Translations under genes and position numbers: made by a program
Origin: Tannerella forsythia
GTDB lineage: Bacteria; Bacteroidota; Bacteroidia; Bacteroidales; Tannerellaceae
Direction: 5' to 3'
Length of the DNA stretch: 64,000 nt
Assembly: GCF_001006485.1 (NCBI RefSeq)
Contig: NZ_JUET01000058.1
Coordinates: 124,001-188,000, forward strand
Part shown: positions 27,101 through 35,857 of the stretch, piece by piece
Position numbering within the stretch: position 1 is the first letter of the stretch
Layout: each line of letters opens with the position of its first letter
Notes under the pieces: model-generated
What the model was told of the DNA's origin: nothing
Database searches by the model: none
The model's input: only the letters and a program-made list of their open reading frames with translations

Positions 27101-27954
27101 TCGAGGTCTTTGCCGGTGCTGAGGCAGATCAGGCGATCATGCGCTTCGGCATCGTCTTCATTCACAAAATGCACATCATTCGTTGCAATGATTTTTATGC
27201 CGTGCTTACGTGCCAACTCGACCAAGACTTTATTGACTTCCACTTGCTTTGGATAAGTGCTTTGGTCGGCATTTGGGGCATGCGTTTCGTGACGTTGCAA
27301 TTCCAGATAGTAATCATCGCCAAAAAGGTTCTTGAACCATAGCACCGAAGCTTCGGCCTCTTCTTTCCGATCTCGCATGATCAACTGCGGGATTTCACCT
27401 CCAAGGCATGCGGAACAGATGATGAGCCCCTCATGATATTTTTCAAGCAGCTCCTTATCAATGCGCGGATTGCGATAAAACCCTTCCGTCCATGAGAGCG
27501 AGACCATCTTAATTAAGTTCTTGTATCCTTTCAGATTCTTCGCCAGAACAATCAGATGCCATCCTCCGAGATCTTCTTTAGCCGTCTTGTTAAAACGCCC
27601 GTTCCGTGCACAATAACACTCACAACCTAAGATTGGTTTAAAGACTTCTTTTTTTTTCGCATGTATCTTCTCCGAAAGTTTTTGCATGCGATCCGTTTCT
27701 TCAGGCGTCGGATGATCTTTATCGTTTAACTTCCGAAGTTCGTTTTCGCAATCTTTAATTATGCTAAGATGTTTGCTGTTTTTCTTCTGAACCTTATTGT
27801 AAAATTCTTTGATGCCAAACATGCTTCCGTGATCGGTAAGCGCCATGCCGGGCATTCCATCGCCCTGCGCCTTTTCGATTAACGCATCGATGGAAGCTTG
27901 TCCGTCAAGTAGTGAATACTGCGAATGTACATGTAAATGAACAAACGGTACCAT
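24169..27954 (-). CDS. dnaE: DNA polymerase III subunit alpha
   Basis: A 1261-residue replicative polymerase. The PHP domain starts with VHLHVHSQYSLLDGQASID. The palm has GPGRGSAAGSVVAYCLG and the catalytic Asp triad in PDIDIDFDDDGRGEV. The helix-hairpin-helix region and C-terminal OB fold (GGIVTGYREGLTKTGKPYG) complete a DnaE1-type protein. Several PHP metal-ligand positions are retained. The minus-strand promoter is probably at 28002-28009. Confidence 0.97.
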   Translation of the reverse strand: MVPFVHLHVHSQYSLLDGQASIDALIEKAQGDGMPGMALTDHGSMFGIKEFYNKVQKKNSKHLSIIKDCENELRKLNDKDHPTPEETDRMQKLSEKIHAKKKEVFKPILGCECYCARNGRFNKTAKEDLGGWHLIVLAKNLKGYKNLIKMVSLSWTEGFYRNPRIDKELLEKYHEGLIICSACLGGEIPQLIMRDRKEEAEASVLWFKNLFGDDYYLELQRHETHAPNADQSTYPKQVEVNKVLVELARKHGIKIIATNDVHFVNEDDAEAHDRLICLSTGKDLDDPARMRYSKQEWMKSTAEMNSIFADVPEALSNTLEVLDKVELYSIDSPALMPFFEIDPSFGTEEAYREKYTAKDLMDEFNETDADGKVTDNYLRLGGYEKVIRIKLEADYLEHLTLKRAMSPNRYSENIPEEAKERIHFELKTIKRMGFPGYFLIVQDFITAAREMGVSVGPGRGSAAGSVVAYCLGITDIDPIRYDLLFERFLNPDRISMPDIDIDFDDDGRGEVLKWVTEKYGQQRVAHIITYGTMATKLALKDVARVQQLPLKESNRLAKLVPDKIPDKKLTLKNAIEAIPELKEAANSTNPILRDTLKYAQKLEGNVRNTGVHACGVIIGQQDISDIVPVATAEDKETKETLLVTQYEGSVIEETGLIKMDFLGLKTLSIIKEAIENIKQTTGKAIDIDKIPINDKRTYDLFCQGKTVATFQFESAGMQKYLKELQPTEFEDLIAMNALYRPGPMDYIPAFIARKHGREEITYDIPEMERYLKNTYGITVYQEQVMLLSRLLASFTRGQSDTLRKAMGKKQIDKMNELKSKFLNGGQKNGHNIKTLEKIWSDWEKFASYAFNKSHATCYSWVAYQTAYLKAHYPSEFMAAVLSRNLSNIKEITKAMDECKAMKIKVLGPDVNESHRKFGVNTKGDIRFGLVAVKGVGESAVQAIIEERDKRGPYKDIYDFVERVNLSACNKKAFESLALAGAFDTLSIPREPLVTPSGKGETFIDVVIRYGMKYQTDKQMSSASLFGDDHAIQIARPEIPKCEPWSVLERLNREKELIGIYLSAHPLDEYRIILNHVCNMTMKDVDSREWEEFQNKELLLGGIVTGYREGLTKTGKPYGIIKIEDMSGSGEMPLFGDNYINFSKYGKEGLYLYIKAELQPRRWKEAELDFKINSIQLLHDVKDSLIHSLSISIPIDDLNKQIISELSTLIKSNPGKTQLFFNVAGSDHVALHFSSRDIRLNVTQELLNFINDSDHLDFTINK

Positions 27955-28001
27955 AAATTTTACATTTTACGCAATAATGATGATTAAATTCAAATTCGAT
28001 T

Positions 28002-28009
28002 CAAAGATA
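28002..28009 (-). promoter_or_regulatory. -7 element of dnaE
   Basis: TATCTTTG on the minus strand, 47 bp upstream of the dnaE start, matches TAnnTTTG. Confidence 0.55.
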
Positions 28010-28092
28010 AGCGATGTTTCGGAAGCCGGCAAGAAATTTCGTCATTACTCGTTTTTTTTAGCAATAAATAGGTCGCATCTCAAAAAAAACAG

Positions 28093-28100
28093 TACTTTTG
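28093..28100 (+). promoter_or_regulatory. -7 element of the porin-like gene
   Basis: TACTTTTG lies 22 bp upstream of the ATG at 28123 and diverges from the dnaE promoter. Confidence 0.5.
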
Positions 28101-28122
28101 TTTGCAAATCAGATGGAAGAAG

Positions 28123-28722
28123 ATGAGAAAGGGAGGATTTATACTGATGATGTGCCTGCTTTCGTGGGCGATGGAAGCCAAGATTACATGGGGGGTCCGG
28201 GCCGGTTTGTCATACAGCTCATTGACGCAGATTGTCGACGAAGAGGTCACGTATGGAGGCCGGTTAGGGTTCGGTGTGTCCGGGCTGGCCGACATTCCGC
28301 TTTCGCGCAAGTTCTCTTTATGTCCGGAACTTGTATTCATCAATCAAGGAGGATCATACGATTATACGTATTTCGTCTATAATGACAAGAAAGAAGGGCG
28401 ACATACATGCAACTATTACTCGCTTCAACTACCTGTTAACTTAGTGTATAAGATCAATCTCAGCAACTGGCAGATGGGCGTTCAAGCCGGCCCGTTTGTC
28501 TCCGTTTCCACACGAGAGCGGGAGCGACACAAATGGAAAACCCGCGACTTCAGACCGTTCGATATCGGTGCTGGAACAGGACTATATGTCGAGCACCGGC
28601 ACGTTTTCTTCTCGGTCTATGCCCAAACGGGATTTATCGATAAGTTACGGGAAAAACAACCTTTCGAATCGCAGATTTATCAAAACGACGTGACTTTCTC
28701 CTTCGGTTACCGGTTTCGATGA
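28123..28722 (+). CDS. PorT-like outer-membrane beta-barrel protein
   Basis: A 199-residue protein from the ATG at 28123 (MRKGGFILMMCLLSW), with a signal peptide. Amphipathic beta strands alternate with turns (GVRAGLSYSSL, LGFGVSGLADIPLS, YYSLQLPVNLVYKI, GVQAGPFVSVS), ending FSFGYRFR with a C-terminal aromatic-rich strand. This is the small eight-strand outer-membrane barrel common in Bacteroidetes. Specific function is unknown. The upstream in-frame ATG at 28102 lies too close to the predicted transcription start to be preferred. Confidence 0.8.
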   Translation: MRKGGFILMMCLLSWAMEAKITWGVRAGLSYSSLTQIVDEEVTYGGRLGFGVSGLADIPLSRKFSLCPELVFINQGGSYDYTYFVYNDKKEGRHTCNYYSLQLPVNLVYKINLSNWQMGVQAGPFVSVSTRERERHKWKTRDFRPFDIGAGTGLYVEHRHVFFSVYAQTGFIDKLREKQPFESQIYQNDVTFSFGYRFR

Positions 28723-28814
28723 CTCCGGCCTCAGGTTGAAAATCTTTTAGGCCCTAAGATCGATCGCGCTGGACAAAATTATTACGATTATTCAAGAAAT
28801 TAAACAGACATCCC

Positions 28815-29912
28815 GTGAAAAAGTTATTCTTCTTATCCGCCATATTAGGTTGTGTACAATGGGTTATAGCGCAAGACACCGGTCATTTTCCGTCTTTCGA
28901 TCGTGTCGAAGATATATGCTATTGCGCCGTGCAGTTTCTACATCCCCGTCAGGTTGTTAAAAACAGCAACAATTACGAGGTTTTATTGGCGTTGCGCCGC
29001 CCAATGACACTTGAGCAGCTTGCTGCCACCGGTATCTCACACAGCGAAAACCAAATCCTGCTCTTACAGTCGCAACGTCTGATCGAGCGCGATGGCAACA
29101 TGTACCGGACGATAATCCCCATACTCGACAGTCTGCATACAAGCGCCTTACGAACCGATTCATACGAGACCGGAAAAATACTTGTCCCCGAAATTGTCGA
29201 CGACTGCCGCAATCTGGTCGAGCACCTTTCGTCTGAAGGCATGCCCCATCATGCATTCAGCATCCTTTTCTCTTACGTCCTCGACGGAAAAATCTGGAAA
29301 GTCATGGAAAAAAAAGAGATGGTAACCGGACGCAACAAAGAGAGTCACGAATCGTGGGAGGGCAATTACTGGATACTGTACAACAAGCGAAAAGCCCTGC
29401 AATGCGGAACAAATACAATGAGCGTGGGCGGAAAGTATTCGGTCAAAATCAATTGGTCGGACGGCCTGATTCGTTTGGCACACCCTCTTTTCAACTCGAA
29501 GAACCTAAATAATTTTCTGAAAGAAATCGATGCAAACGATAAGGTTTCCGAACCTTCCGCATTCTCATTTTTTACGGAAATCGGAGTGATCCGTCCGGAT
29601 GGTTCCATCAACATCCCGATTATTGAAGACTCCGATGCAAACCGCATTCATGCCTTTGCCGAGACGATTAGCAACAAACTTACGGAAGCGTTGCAAACAA
29701 AGGTCGACATCGAAGCTATCACACATAAATACGGCTTTGCCGACACGCATGAAGCCATGGTTATTTTCTATCACGAAGTCATGTGGGATATCCTCAGCGA
29801 ATTGGTGGAACGCGGTGTTGTACATCAACCGGCCGTCTTTGCTTCTCCTCAAACCGCCAAGCTGTCCGATGTGCGCGATTTATGCTTCCTGCTCCGTGAG
29901 AATCACGAGTAG
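28815..29912 (+). CDS. Secreted protein with a winged-helix-like domain, unknown function
   Basis: A 365-residue protein beginning at a GTG (VKKLFFLSAILGCVQWVIAQ), with a signal peptide cleaved after Ala. Residues of about 50-105 look like a winged helix: VLLALRRPMTLEQLAATGIS, then a recognition-helix-like segment and QRLIERDGNMYRTIIPIL as the wing. The central part is Trp/Tyr-rich and the C-terminus helical. A DNA-binding fold outside the cytoplasm would be odd, so it may bind protein instead. It is not a family I can name. It lies 64 bp before mgsA. Confidence 0.75.
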   Translation: MKKLFFLSAILGCVQWVIAQDTGHFPSFDRVEDICYCAVQFLHPRQVVKNSNNYEVLLALRRPMTLEQLAATGISHSENQILLLQSQRLIERDGNMYRTIIPILDSLHTSALRTDSYETGKILVPEIVDDCRNLVEHLSSEGMPHHAFSILFSYVLDGKIWKVMEKKEMVTGRNKESHESWEGNYWILYNKRKALQCGTNTMSVGGKYSVKINWSDGLIRLAHPLFNSKNLNNFLKEIDANDKVSEPSAFSFFTEIGVIRPDGSINIPIIEDSDANRIHAFAETISNKLTEALQTKVDIEAITHKYGFADTHEAMVIFYHEVMWDILSELVERGVVHQPAVFASPQTAKLSDVRDLCFLLRENHE

Positions 29913-29976
29913 CGCGCTTCGCCACAACGGAAAAATCACTACATTTGTCGCGTACGAATACATAAAAACTGACGAT

Positions 29977-30441
29977 ATGATGAAAAAGAAATTAACGATC
30001 GCACTCGTAGCACACGATAACCGCAAGGTCGACATGATCGACTGGGCTGTCTTCAATGCCGATTTTCTGGCTGCACACAACCTCGTTTGCACCGGCACGA
30101 CCGGCACGCTGATTCGCGACGCCTTCGAACGGCGGGGCATCGAATACAGCAATATCCGCTGCATGCACTCGGGCCCGATGGGAGGAGATACCGAAATTGC
30201 CGCCATGGTGGTACGCAAGGAGATCAATCTGGCCGTTTTCCTGATCGACGACCTCAATCCGCAACCGCACGAAGCCGACATCCAGATGCTCCTGCGCCAG
30301 TGCCGCGTTCACAACGTACCCATTGCGTGCAACCGTTACAGCGCCGACCTGATGATTACCAGCAGCCTTTGGGACGATGACGCGTATGAGCCGATGGAAC
30401 CGAAATATGCTCCGTTTAACCGCGAGAACTATCCCGTATAA
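29977..30441 (+). CDS. mgsA: Methylglyoxal synthase
   Basis: A 154-residue enzyme that converts dihydroxyacetone phosphate to methylglyoxal and phosphate, a bypass relieving sugar-phosphate stress. The MGS-like fold shows IALVAHDNRKVDMIDW at the N-terminus, TGTTGT for phosphate binding, SGPMGGDTEIAAMV with the catalytic Asp, and FLIDDLNPQPHEADI with the conserved His. Tandem ATG codons at 29977 and 29980 are both possible starts. It converges on the TPR gene with 12 bp between stops. Confidence 0.96.
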   Translation: MMKKKLTIALVAHDNRKVDMIDWAVFNADFLAAHNLVCTGTTGTLIRDAFERRGIEYSNIRCMHSGPMGGDTEIAAMVVRKEINLAVFLIDDLNPQPHEADIQMLLRQCRVHNVPIACNRYSADLMITSSLWDDDAYEPMEPKYAPFNRENYPV

Positions 30442-30453
30442 AGCGGGATATCG

Positions 30454-31284
30454 CTAAAAAGTCATTTTGATCAGTTCGTCGATAACGGCCTTGTCATAAC
30501 CCAGCTCGAGCGCTTTTTTGAAATCGATCGCGGCCGACTCTTTCTCAAATTGCGCGAGTTTAATTTTTCCGCGCAAGACGTACAGATGTGCCGGCACGTC
30601 GTTCGTCTCGGCAAAGATCTTGTTAAGGTCGGCCATGGCGCGTGCATTTTTTTTCATCAGAAAATACAGCTCGGCACGTTCCTCGTAATACTGCAGAGGA
30701 GTTCTCGACTTTTCGATCAGGTAGCTGAAGACGGCTTCGCTGTCTTCATAATTACCACGTGCCTTATCAAGCAAGGCAAACCCGAAACGCCCTTGCTCCG
30801 ACTCTTTGTCGATCGACATGATCTTCTCGAAATCTTCGTCGGCCAGCATATAATCCTTCATCTCTATATATAACATCCCGCGGCGGTAATACGCGTCGAG
30901 ATCGAGTGGATCGAGCAGCAGCAACGCCTGATAATCGCTCAGCGCCTTTTCCGTCTCACCCATCTCGATATAAAGCTCCGCACGGTTCGAAAGAATCAGC
31001 TTGTTCTTCGGTTGCAGGCTGAGCGCAGCCGTATACGACACGAGCGCCTCATCCGTTTTGCCTTGCTGCCGCTGGATCGTTCCCAGATTCGAGAGCAGGG
31101 CGAAGTTGTTCTTATTGGCCGGTTCGGCATGCATGGCGGCTTTCAGCGCCTCTTCGGCTGCCGGCAAATCGCCTCTGTCCGCATATTCGTAACTCTTGCG
31201 AATCATCTCTTCATACGTCTGCGCCCGCAACGTTCCCACCATGAGCAGCAGTCCGAGCACGATGCTCCATGTTTTCATCTTCAT
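30454..31284 (-). CDS. Exported TPR-repeat protein
   Basis: A 276-residue protein with a signal peptide (WSIVLGLLLMVGTLRAQ) followed by about six tetratricopeptide repeats, visible as NNFALLSNLGTIQRQQGKTD, DEALVSYTAALSLQPKNKLI and DLDAYYRRGMLYIEMKDYML. TPR solenoids bind proteins; the partner is unknown. It probably resides in the periplasm. Confidence 0.85.
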   Translation of the reverse strand: MKMKTWSIVLGLLLMVGTLRAQTYEEMIRKSYEYADRGDLPAAEEALKAAMHAEPANKNNFALLSNLGTIQRQQGKTDEALVSYTAALSLQPKNKLILSNRAELYIEMGETEKALSDYQALLLLDPLDLDAYYRRGMLYIEMKDYMLADEDFEKIMSIDKESEQGRFGFALLDKARGNYEDSEAVFSYLIEKSRTPLQYYEERAELYFLMKKNARAMADLNKIFAETNDVPAHLYVLRGKIKLAQFEKESAAIDFKKALELGYDKAVIDELIKMTF

Positions 31285-31423
31285 ACCTGTTATCTCCGTT
31301 TTATCGTCGCAAAGCTACAACAATGGGACGTAAATTCGTGTTAAACGCCCGTTATATTATAAATGATCAACCGAAAAGCCTTGATTTTTCTGTAGGGAGA
31401 AGCGGCGGTATAAAAAAAATGCG

Positions 31424-31431
31424 TATCTTTG
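31424..31431 (+). promoter_or_regulatory. -7 element of rpsP
   Basis: TATCTTTG lies 43 bp upstream of the rpsP ATG and matches TAnnTTTG. Confidence 0.6.
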
Positions 31432-31474
31432 CTGCTCAATTTTCACGAACAAAGTTTTATTTAATTATTCAAAC

Positions 31475-32065
31475 ATGGCAACAAAAATTAGATTGCAAAG
31501 ATTCGGTCGTAAAAGCTACGCCTTTTATCAGATCGTTATTGCAGACAGCAGGGCTCCACGAGATGGAAAGTTTATTGAAAGGATCGGTTCTTATAATCCG
31601 AACACCAATCCTGCCACAATAGATTTGAATTTCGATAGAGCTTTGTATTGGTTACAGACAGGTGCGCAACCGACCGACACGGCGCGTATGATCCTCTCGC
31701 GCGAGGGGGTGTGCATGAAAAAGCATTTGCTCGACGGTGTAAAGAAAGGCGCATTCGACGAGGCAAAGGCTGAGGAGAAATTCCAGTCGTGGCTGACGGA
31801 GAAGAAACTCACTTTGCAGAAAGTGAAAGATGCCGAACGCGAAAAGTCGAAAGCCGTAGTGAAAGCGCGTCTGGATGCGGAGAAAGAAGTGAACAAGGCA
31901 AAAGCGGAAGCTGTAGCAAAGAAAAAAGCGGAGTTGGCTGCCGCCGCCGAGGCTAAAGCCAAAGAGGAAGCTGCTGCCGCCGCTGCGGAAGAGGCTGTAG
32001 CTGCCGCACCGGCCGAAGAAGCTCCTGAGACGCCTCAGACCGAAGAAGCTCCGAAAGCCGAATAA
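31475..32065 (+). CDS. rpsP: 30S ribosomal protein S16 with long acidic/Ala-rich tail
   Basis: A 196-residue protein. Residues 1-85 are the S16 core ([39 protein letters not shown]). The remaining ~110 residues are a low-complexity Lys/Ala/Glu extension, predicted helical and ending [20 protein letters not shown]. Such extensions are usual in Bacteroidetes S16, whereas other bacteria have about 80-90 residues. It has its own promoter and is followed by a terminator, so it is monocistronic. Confidence 0.96.
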   Translation: MATKIRLQRFGRKSYAFYQIVIADSRAPRDGKFIERIGSYNPNTNPATIDLNFDRALYWLQTGAQPTDTARMILSREGVCMKKHLLDGVKKGAFDEAKAEEKFQSWLTEKKLTLQKVKDAEREKSKAVVKARLDAEKEVNKAKAEAVAKKKAELAAAAEAKAKEEAAAAAAEEAVAAAPAEEAPETPQTEEAPKAE

Positions 32066-32091
32066 ATCCGTTTAGCACAGAAAATAAGAAA

Positions 32092-32126
32092 GAGGACATT
32101 TTTCATTTGAAAATGCCCTCTTTTTT
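32092..32126 (+). terminator. Rho-independent terminator after rpsP
   Basis: A GAGGaCATTTT stem pairs with AAAATGcCCTC and is followed by six T residues at 32121-32126. The stem has one internal mismatch. Confidence 0.8.
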
Positions 32127-32181
32127 GATGGTTCGCCTGTCGAAATGCGACCTTTTCCCCACCACTTCGCTTTGGGCTGAC

Positions 32182-32637
32182 TCAATTCTTCTTCTCTAAT
32201 AGAAACTCATCGATATATTTTGCCAGTGTCTCTTTCGGTTGCAATCCCATACTGGCTTGCGGTTTACCCTGCATCGGGACGAATAACAGCGTTGGAAGAC
32301 TGTTGATCCCGAAAGCCGACGCCAATTCCTGCTCCTTGACGACATCCACTTTGTAAATCACAATGTCATCTTTGTACTCGGCTGCCAGTTCCTTCAATAT
32401 CGGCGCAACACGTCTGCACGGCCCGCACCAGTCGGCATAAAAGTCGATGATACACGGTTTGTCCCCTTCATACTTCCACTCCGAAGCATTCTTTTCGTAG
32501 TTAAACACCTTCGCCAGAAAATCGGCTTTATTCAACACAATCACTTCGCCCGCTGCCGATGCGTTGCCGGAACGTGCCGTAGCATAAAATGCAAAAAACA
32601 TCAGCGAAAGGATCATCGAATATTTCATTTTATTCAT
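32182..32637 (-). CDS. Periplasmic thioredoxin-fold protein
   Basis: A 151-residue protein with a signal peptide (MILSLMFFAFYATA-R) and one thioredoxin domain carrying DFYADWCGPCRRVAPILKEL with the WCGPC active site and INSLPTLLFVP with cis-Pro. It is a paralogue of the lipoprotein thioredoxin at 56936-57394: both share SEWKY.GDKP, YK and QELA.AFGI blocks. It probably reduces or isomerises disulfides outside the cytoplasm, with a membrane electron donor not found here. Confidence 0.93.
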   Translation of the reverse strand: MNKMKYSMILSLMFFAFYATARSGNASAAGEVIVLNKADFLAKVFNYEKNASEWKYEGDKPCIIDFYADWCGPCRRVAPILKELAAEYKDDIVIYKVDVVKEQELASAFGINSLPTLLFVPMQGKPQASMGLQPKETLAKYIDEFLLEKKN

Positions 32638-32741
32638 ACCTGTAATTTTTAATGTTTATCCTCTATTTTATTTCAGTGCAAAGATAAATGACAATTCATC
32701 AAGTTTCAATGCACTGTGACGAATAAAAAGTGTTTTTTGTT

Positions 32742-32749
32742 TATTTTTG
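32742..32749 (+). promoter_or_regulatory. -7 element very close to the methyltransferase start
   Basis: TATTTTTG ends 5 bp before the GTG at 32755. A transcript starting at the usual distance would begin at or next to the start codon. Confidence 0.45.
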
Positions 32750-32754
32750 CACTT

Positions 32755-33954
32755 GTGGAACTGACAGAAACGATGCGAAGATTTATTCGCGAACATGCGG
32801 CAGACGATGTGCAGCGATTATTACTTTCGGCAGCTCAATACCCTTCGATCGATGTGCCTCATGCCGTCACGCAGATCGAAGCGCGACGCGTCCTGAAAGA
32901 TAAGATGCCGGTCTGGCATGCCTGTGACGAGTTGATTTTCCCTTCCAAGCTGGCAGCCGAGCAATGTTCGTCTGCACGAACGGCACAATACAAACTCCGG
33001 CTGCTCGAAGATGAACGGCATCTTTGCGACCTGACGGGAGGATTGGGGGTAGACAGTTACTTCTTTGCGAAGCAGGTGAAACAGGTATGCTATGTAGAGC
33101 GTGACAAGGCCTGTTTCGACGCGGCGATACGAAACTTCTCCGTCCTTTCCGCAAAGAATATCGAAGGACGCAACGAAGAAGCCGCACACGCCTTGTCGGA
33201 GCTTACGGCAACGGACGTCTTTTATATCGATCCGGCACGGCGCGGCACGGGCAACCGAAGAATGTTCGCCCTGTCCGACTGTGAGCCCGATATCGTACAG
33301 CTTCTACCGGCGATGCTGCGCAAGGCTCCGAAGGTGATTGCCAAACTTTCACCGATGCTCGACTTGAGTCATACGCTGGCACTGCTGCCCCAAACGACCG
33401 ATGTGCACGTCGTGTCGGTCAAGAACGAATGCAAGGAACTGCTGTTCGTACTGCGACGGGGAAACGCGGCAAAGATACCCCGTATACATTGTATAAATAT
33501 CATGACAGATTCTTCGGAACAGGCTTTTTGTTTTACTCCGGCCGAAGAACAGGCTACTCCCGTCTTACCGGCAAAGTCGGCAGGAGCTTACCTGTACGAA
33601 CCGAATGCTTCGATCCTGAAAGCCGGCGCCTACAAACAAACGGCTCTGCGTACGGGCGTCCGTAAACTGCATGTAAACAGCCATCTTTATACATCGGACG
33701 AGGAGGTATTCGATTTTCCGGGGCGCAGCTTCCGGATCGAAGAAGTGCTCCCTTTCAGTGGGAAAATATGCCGGACCATCGCGCGGAATATTCCGCAAGC
33801 CAATCTGACGGTGCGTAATTTCCCGCTGTCGGTCGAAGAATTGCGCAAGCGAACAAAGATCACGGATGGCGGAGAAATCTATCTTTTCGCCACGACGCTC
33901 GCCGACAATCAAAAAGTGCTTATCCGTTGTACGAAGCTCAGTCAGTTCCCTTAA
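32755..33954 (+). CDS. SAM-dependent methyltransferase with THUMP-like C-terminal domain
   Basis: About 399 residues from the GTG at 32755 (VELTETMRRFIREHAADD), chosen because homologues begin with a similar segment. The ATG at 32773 is an alternative. The Rossmann methyltransferase core has CDLTGGLGVDSYFFAKQ (SAM loop), VCYVERD and YIDPARRGTG, the last resembling the catalytic NPPY-like motif of RNA/DNA modifiers. The C-terminal part (FPGRSFRIEEVLPFSGKICR) fits the THUMP-like domain of this family. Members are probably rRNA or tRNA methyltransferases, but the target is unknown. It overlaps the 3' end of recQ by 17 bp, converging. Confidence 0.85.
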   Translation: MELTETMRRFIREHAADDVQRLLLSAAQYPSIDVPHAVTQIEARRVLKDKMPVWHACDELIFPSKLAAEQCSSARTAQYKLRLLEDERHLCDLTGGLGVDSYFFAKQVKQVCYVERDKACFDAAIRNFSVLSAKNIEGRNEEAAHALSELTATDVFYIDPARRGTGNRRMFALSDCEPDIVQLLPAMLRKAPKVIAKLSPMLDLSHTLALLPQTTDVHVVSVKNECKELLFVLRRGNAAKIPRIHCINIMTDSSEQAFCFTPAEEQATPVLPAKSAGAYLYEPNASILKAGAYKQTALRTGVRKLHVNSHLYTSDEEVFDFPGRSFRIEEVLPFSGKICRTIARNIPQANLTVRNFPLSVEELRKRTKITDGGEIYLFATTLADNQKVLIRCTKLSQFP

Positions 33955-35851
33955 CAAACGAAATGTATTCGTCCTTCAAGTGAAATTGGTCGTCATGATC
34001 GAGCAGGAAGCGTAAAGCTTGCATGTTTTTTTCCTGTTCCAGCGGCAAGAGACGGGCCAGTTCGAGGACGCTTCCGGGCTTTTCGCCCAGCATCTCGATC
34101 AAGGCTCGACGAATCATATTGAACTCCCACTGTGTCAGCCCAGATTGCGTTTTTCTCAGGCAGATATCGCATCCCTTGCAATCTTCAGCATCTTTCTCCC
34201 CGAAATAATGAAGCAGTAAACGGGTGCGGCAATGATGCTTCTCATTCAGATAACCGATCACCCGATCGATACGCTCCCGATCGCGTTTTTTACGCTCCTC
34301 GTAAGCAAAGGCAGGGATATGCAGATGCACAATCTCTTCACGAGTGCGTGTAAACGTAATCTGCGGCACCTTTTTTCGAGGGACATAACGGATGATACCG
34401 GCTTTCGAGAGTGCGACAAGGCAATGATATACATGCTCCGCGGTCGTATGGGCACGGGTAGCGATGAATGTTTCGTCGATAAAAACATAATCCGCAAAGA
34501 GTCCGGTATAAGAACGCAGGACGGCACGCACCACGTTGTCCGTAAGCTCATCTTGACGCAACGCCTGATAAAGTTCTTCGCGGGTAATGAGAAAGATCAT
34601 ACGCGAGGCGTTATCGGGCTCTTCGACATATTCAATATAACCGGCCAGCTCGAGGATTTTCAGGGCATGATGGACTTGCGTAAGAGAGAATTTATAGACA
34701 GTACAAAATTCGGCAATCGAAAAATCATGTGTAGTAAAAAGTCCGAACCCCGAAGCAATCTGGAAATAATATCCCAATGACTCGTAGACACGCGCAATCA
34801 CTTCTTTGTCGGGATACTCGTCGGTAATGCGTTTGTTCAGTTTCGTTATATCGGACGAAGCGCAGAGCACCACGGCATAGGCACGCTGTTCGTCGCGTCC
34901 GGCACGTCCGGCCTCCTGAAAATATTCTTCGAGCGATCCCGGCATATCGATATGCACGACCAGACGGACATCAGGCTTATCGATTCCCATCCCGAAAGCG
35001 TTCGTCGCAACCATCACGCGGCACTGATTATTCTTCCACGCGTTTTGACGCTCGGTCTTCACCTCGCGTTTCAGTCCGGCATGAAAGAACTGCGCCGATA
35101 TACCCTCCTGCCGAAGAAACGCGGCCAACTCCTGCGTGCGTTTCCTGTTACGCACATAAACGATGGCTGACCCCGGCACTTTATCAAGCATATAGAGCAG
35201 CGTCTGCAACTTGTCTTCACATGAACGGACAACGTATGACAGGTTTTTGCGTACGAAGCTCTTGCGGAACACATTCTTTTTGCGAAAACAAAGTTTCTCC
35301 TGGATATCCTCGATCACTTCGGGAGTAGCCGTAGCTGTGAGCGCCAGCACGGGAACCTCGGGGAACAGCTCCCGTACGGAAGCAATGTTCAGGTAAGAAG
35401 GCCGGAAATCATATCCCCATTGCGAGATACAATGGCTCTCATCTACGGCCAGCAGGCAGACATTCATGGCACGCAGTTTGCTTCTGAACATCTCGGAGGC
35501 TAACCGCTCGGGCGAAACGTACAGGAACTTGTAATCTCCGAAGATACAGTTACCGAGATGCGTACCGATCTCTTCGCGCGTCATGCCGGTATAGACGGCG
35601 GTCGCTTTGATTCCCCGCTGACGGAGGTTATCCACCTGATCCTTCATCAGCGCAATCAGCGGGGTGACGACTAAACAGAGCCCCTCCATACCAAGTGCGG
35701 GCACTTGAAAAGTCAGCGATTTACCGCCTCCGGTAGGCATCAGCCCGAGTGTATCCTTACCGGCACAGACCGAATGAATGATCTCTTCCTGTAAGGGGCG
35801 AAACGAGGTATACCCCCAATACTGCTTTAATATCTCATGGTGGCGATCCAT
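33938..35851 (-). CDS. recQ: ATP-dependent DNA helicase RecQ
   Basis: About 637 residues from the ATG at 35851; a TTG lies 6 bp upstream. It is a 3'-5' SF2 helicase for recombination and fork repair. Motifs are SFRPLQEEII (Q motif), MPTGGGKSLTFQ (Walker A), LAVDESHCISQWGYDFRPSY (DExH box), TATATP and QEAGRAGRDEQ (motif VI). The RecQ-Ct zinc site is CKGCDIC plus upstream Cys. The C-terminus after the RQC region does not show an obvious HRDC domain. It starts 6 bp after recJ ends, so the two are co-transcribed. Confidence 0.95.
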   Translation of the reverse strand: MDRHHEILKQYWGYTSFRPLQEEIIHSVCAGKDTLGLMPTGGGKSLTFQVPALGMEGLCLVVTPLIALMKDQVDNLRQRGIKATAVYTGMTREEIGTHLGNCIFGDYKFLYVSPERLASEMFRSKLRAMNVCLLAVDESHCISQWGYDFRPSYLNIASVRELFPEVPVLALTATATPEVIEDIQEKLCFRKKNVFRKSFVRKNLSYVVRSCEDKLQTLLYMLDKVPGSAIVYVRNRKRTQELAAFLRQEGISAQFFHAGLKREVKTERQNAWKNNQCRVMVATNAFGMGIDKPDVRLVVHIDMPGSLEEYFQEAGRAGRDEQRAYAVVLCASSDITKLNKRITDEYPDKEVIARVYESLGYYFQIASGFGLFTTHDFSIAEFCTVYKFSLTQVHHALKILELAGYIEYVEEPDNASRMIFLITREELYQALRQDELTDNVVRAVLRSYTGLFADYVFIDETFIATRAHTTAEHVYHCLVALSKAGIIRYVPRKKVPQITFTRTREEIVHLHIPAFAYEERKKRDRERIDRVIGYLNEKHHCRTRLLLHYFGEKDAEDCKGCDICLRKTQSGLTQWEFNMIRRALIEMLGEKPGSVLELARLLPLEQEKNMQALRFLLDHDDQFHLKDEYISFVKGTD

Positions 35852-35857
35852 GAGCAA

